Source: Xylanibacter rodentium (GTDB taxonomy: Bacteria; Bacteroidota; Bacteroidia; Bacteroidales; Bacteroidaceae). From it: a stretch of 64,000 nt of DNA. The stretch lies in contig NZ_JABKKE010000011.1 in NCBI RefSeq assembly GCF_013166575.1, positions 45,962 to 109,961 of the forward strand. Direction: 5' to 3'. Under the pieces are notes generated by a model that was not told the origin of the DNA, ran no database searches, and worked only from the letters and a program-made list of their open reading frames with translations. Shown piece after piece: positions 62,415 through 64,000 of this stretch. Each line of letters opens with the position of its first letter. The first letter of the stretch is position 1. The position numbers were made by a program, and so were the translations under genes.

Positions 62415-62888
62415 TGTTGAATTGATTTGTTTTTCTGCGCATTCCGTTCCGTTTGCGCTTTTTTAAATTTAGATTTAATTTTCCGTTCGCCGTTGCGGAA
62501 CGTTCAACCCTCCCAGTCTGAGTGGTAAGGGCAACGGCGACAAATCTCTTTCTTTGGTTAAAGGGATTCTTCTGATGATTTTCTTCTCGTTTTCTTTATT
62601 TAGTAGTTCTTTTTTTGATTGTTAATTTAAATATAGAGAAATTTTTGGCTAAGTTACACATTGTTTAATAATAATAAAGTAAAAACCTCGTGTTTTTATA
62701 TATTTTTTGCAAAATAATATGGAAATATTGTAGAATGCCACTATTCTGCGAATGTACTCAGCCATATTTATGTATATTTTCAACGTATACATGGTGGTGT
62801 GCTTGTTTGATATTTCAGTGTTGTCACCGTTGTGTGTTGTTACTCGTCGGTTCGGCATTCTGTTTTCGTTAAGGGACTACTAAAAATA
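62415..62888. other. AT-rich upstream region of the surface-protein gene
   Basis: No gene is visible. A GC-rich imperfect hairpin (CCGTTGCGGAACG region, and GGTAAGGGCAACGG) lies at about 62490-62545. A weak minus-strand -7-like word (TAAATTTA) lies near 62463. Short frames here look random. Confidence 0.4.
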
Positions 62889-63228
62889 TTTACTTTAACG
62901 TATGTTAAGCGACATCTGTATTGCTGTTTTCGGGCAAGGCTCCGAAAATCGCGATTTTTGTGTCAAATGGGAAGTGTTGATTATCAGCATGTTACAATCA
63001 TAGGGCTTTGTCAAGAAAGCAGAGAGACCCTTTCGGCCTTGCAACGGGGCCGTTGTTGCATTGCGACGGCGGCCTTATTGCAAGGCGAAACGGCCCTCGC
63101 GGGAGTGCCGGGAGGGTCTTATTGCAAATTAACCCTCCCTCAAACACGTGTAAAATAAGCAGAGAGGGCCTTTTCGCTGTTCTATTTCGCGAAAAATAAA
63201 ACACGTTTTTTTCGGAATAATCAAGACA
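62889..63228 (+). repeat. family G repeat, copy 3
   Basis: Begins TTTACTTTAACGTATGTTAA, has GAAAATCGCGATTTTTGTG, GGGCTTTGTCAAGAAAGCAG, the GC hairpin region, and ends CGTTTTTTTCGGAATAATCA. Forward orientation, followed by F copy 3 after 261 bases without a gene. Confidence 0.85.
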
Positions 63229-63489
63229 CCGGCATTCTGCCCATCTGTCTTGGCGGGAATACTGTGTTCCATCCTGTGCTTTGCTCTGTCCCGGGATGGA
63301 TTCACACATTGTTATATCCTGACCTGTCGAATCCATTCCGATGTCCATATTCCGGCAGTTCTATTCAAGAGTATGCTTCTACGAATCGTTCAGTCTTTCA
63401 CAAAGTTGTCCTCTGAATAAAGAATGAGGTAACAATATAAGTGTTACTTGGTAGATTGTAGACTATTCTTAATAAGTTACTAGTCTTAT

Positions 63490-63868
63490 AAGTTGGTCAA
63501 CAGAATCAAGCTACATTATCCTCCGGACGTTGTACGGATGTGTCTTGAATGTATGCGCCCCACCGGGGCAACGAGCACACAGCCCGGGGCAGAGCGAAGC
63601 GGCACCCCGGGTGTCCATGTGTTAGAATCCCCGCGCCCTGCAGGGGCAAAAGCGTAAAACATTTGCAAAACAAGAAACGGTAAATATCTGATTATTAATG
63701 CTTTTGCCCTTACAGGGCGCGGGGATTGTCGGTATCTGACACCCGGGGTGCCGCTTCGCTCTGCCCCGGGCTGTGTGCTCGTTGCCCCGGTGGGGCGCAT
63801 ACATTCAGAGCGCGTTCATCCTATGTCCGGAGGATAATGCAGCTTGATTTTGTTGACAGACTTATCCT
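63490..63868. repeat. family F long inverted repeat, copy 3
   Basis: Both arms complete: GTCAACAGAATCAAGCTAC ... CCGGACG at the left and CCGGAGGATAATGCAGCTTG ... GTTGACAGAC at the right, with GAGCACACAGCCCGGGGC and CCCTGCAGGGGCAAAAGC inside. Confidence 0.9.
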
Positions 63869-63880
63869 TGTTATATTGAT

Positions 63881-64000
63881 GTATCCCTTTATAATGTATC
63901 TCTTTATAATGTATCTCTTTATAATGTATCTCTTTATAATGTATCTCTTTATAATGTATCTCTTTATAATGTATCTCTTTATAATGTATCTCTTTATAAT
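63881..64000 (+). repeat. 15-bp tandem repeat, eight units, cut by window end
   Basis: The unit GTATCTCTTTATAAT repeats eight times from 63881 to the last base (the first unit has one change, GTATCCC). It starts 12 bases after F copy 3 and probably continues beyond the window. Confidence 0.95.

Overview
The window looks like chromosomal DNA of a member of the Bacteroidota, most likely a Prevotella-type Bacteroidales. Promoters fit the Bacteroidetes -33/-7 pattern (TTTG, about 20 bases, TAnnTTTG). The recO, tRNA-Glu, rpsT, gyrB order is familiar from that group, as is the split arginine pathway with an N-succinylornithine-type carbamoyltransferase. Two secreted proteins end in the short Gly-Lys-Lys tail seen on many Prevotella surface proteins. 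Assignments come from reading motifs and from family knowledge; no database search was run.

Layout. 1-10.8 kb: a cut DUF2975-like membrane protein, recO, tRNA-Glu, rpsT, gyrB, a two-gene envelope unit (beta-rich exported protein plus lipoprotein phosphoesterase), an AraC regulator, a Na/Pi symporter and a TGS-uridine-kinase protein. 11-16.9 kb: a PKD surface protein broken by one stop codon, murF, a thioredoxin-TonB fusion and a MaoC hydratase. 17-26.5 kb: folP-cdaA, pta-ackA, lpxH, a MIP18/SufT protein, radC, a four-helix-bundle (S23-type) gene, a glycosyltransferase, efp and rpmH. 27.2-38.3 kb: an eight-gene co-directional island with TerY-C zinc ribbon, kinase, TerY vWA, PP2C, MORN protein, GrpE-like protein, short Hsp70, LIM-DA1 metalloprotease and a MORN-membrane-TonB protein. 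38.5-57.3 kb: proline and arginine biosynthesis (proA, argF', proB, proC, argD, argC, argG, GNAT, argR). Interleaved with these are an envelope/RNA operon (PASTA protein, rluD-like, ddl, acyltransferase, NigD-like) and an acyl-CoA synthetase with its XRE-cupin regulator. 57.4-62.4 kb: a 1653-residue secreted surface protein. 62.4-64 kb: repeats only.

How the genes work together. The TerY island pairs a kinase and a phosphatase with a vWA adaptor, and adds a private Hsp70/GrpE pair and a metalloprotease. I infer a stress or quality-control signalling pathway ending in an envelope TonB-like protein. The arg/pro genes are probably under ArgR, whose own promoter carries AT-rich palindromes.

The second striking theme is repeats. 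At least nine families of inverted repeats (called A to I here) sit at gene ends. Several run into coding sequence in frame: inside argF', twice in the acyl-CoA synthetase, in the argC N-terminus, and at the C-termini of folP, argG and the GrpE-like protein. Two small cargo-like genes (four-helix bundle, DUF559) lie between repeat arms. Two longer families (F about 390 bp, G about 340 bp) occur three times each, and two of the F copies are followed at once by short tandem repeats.
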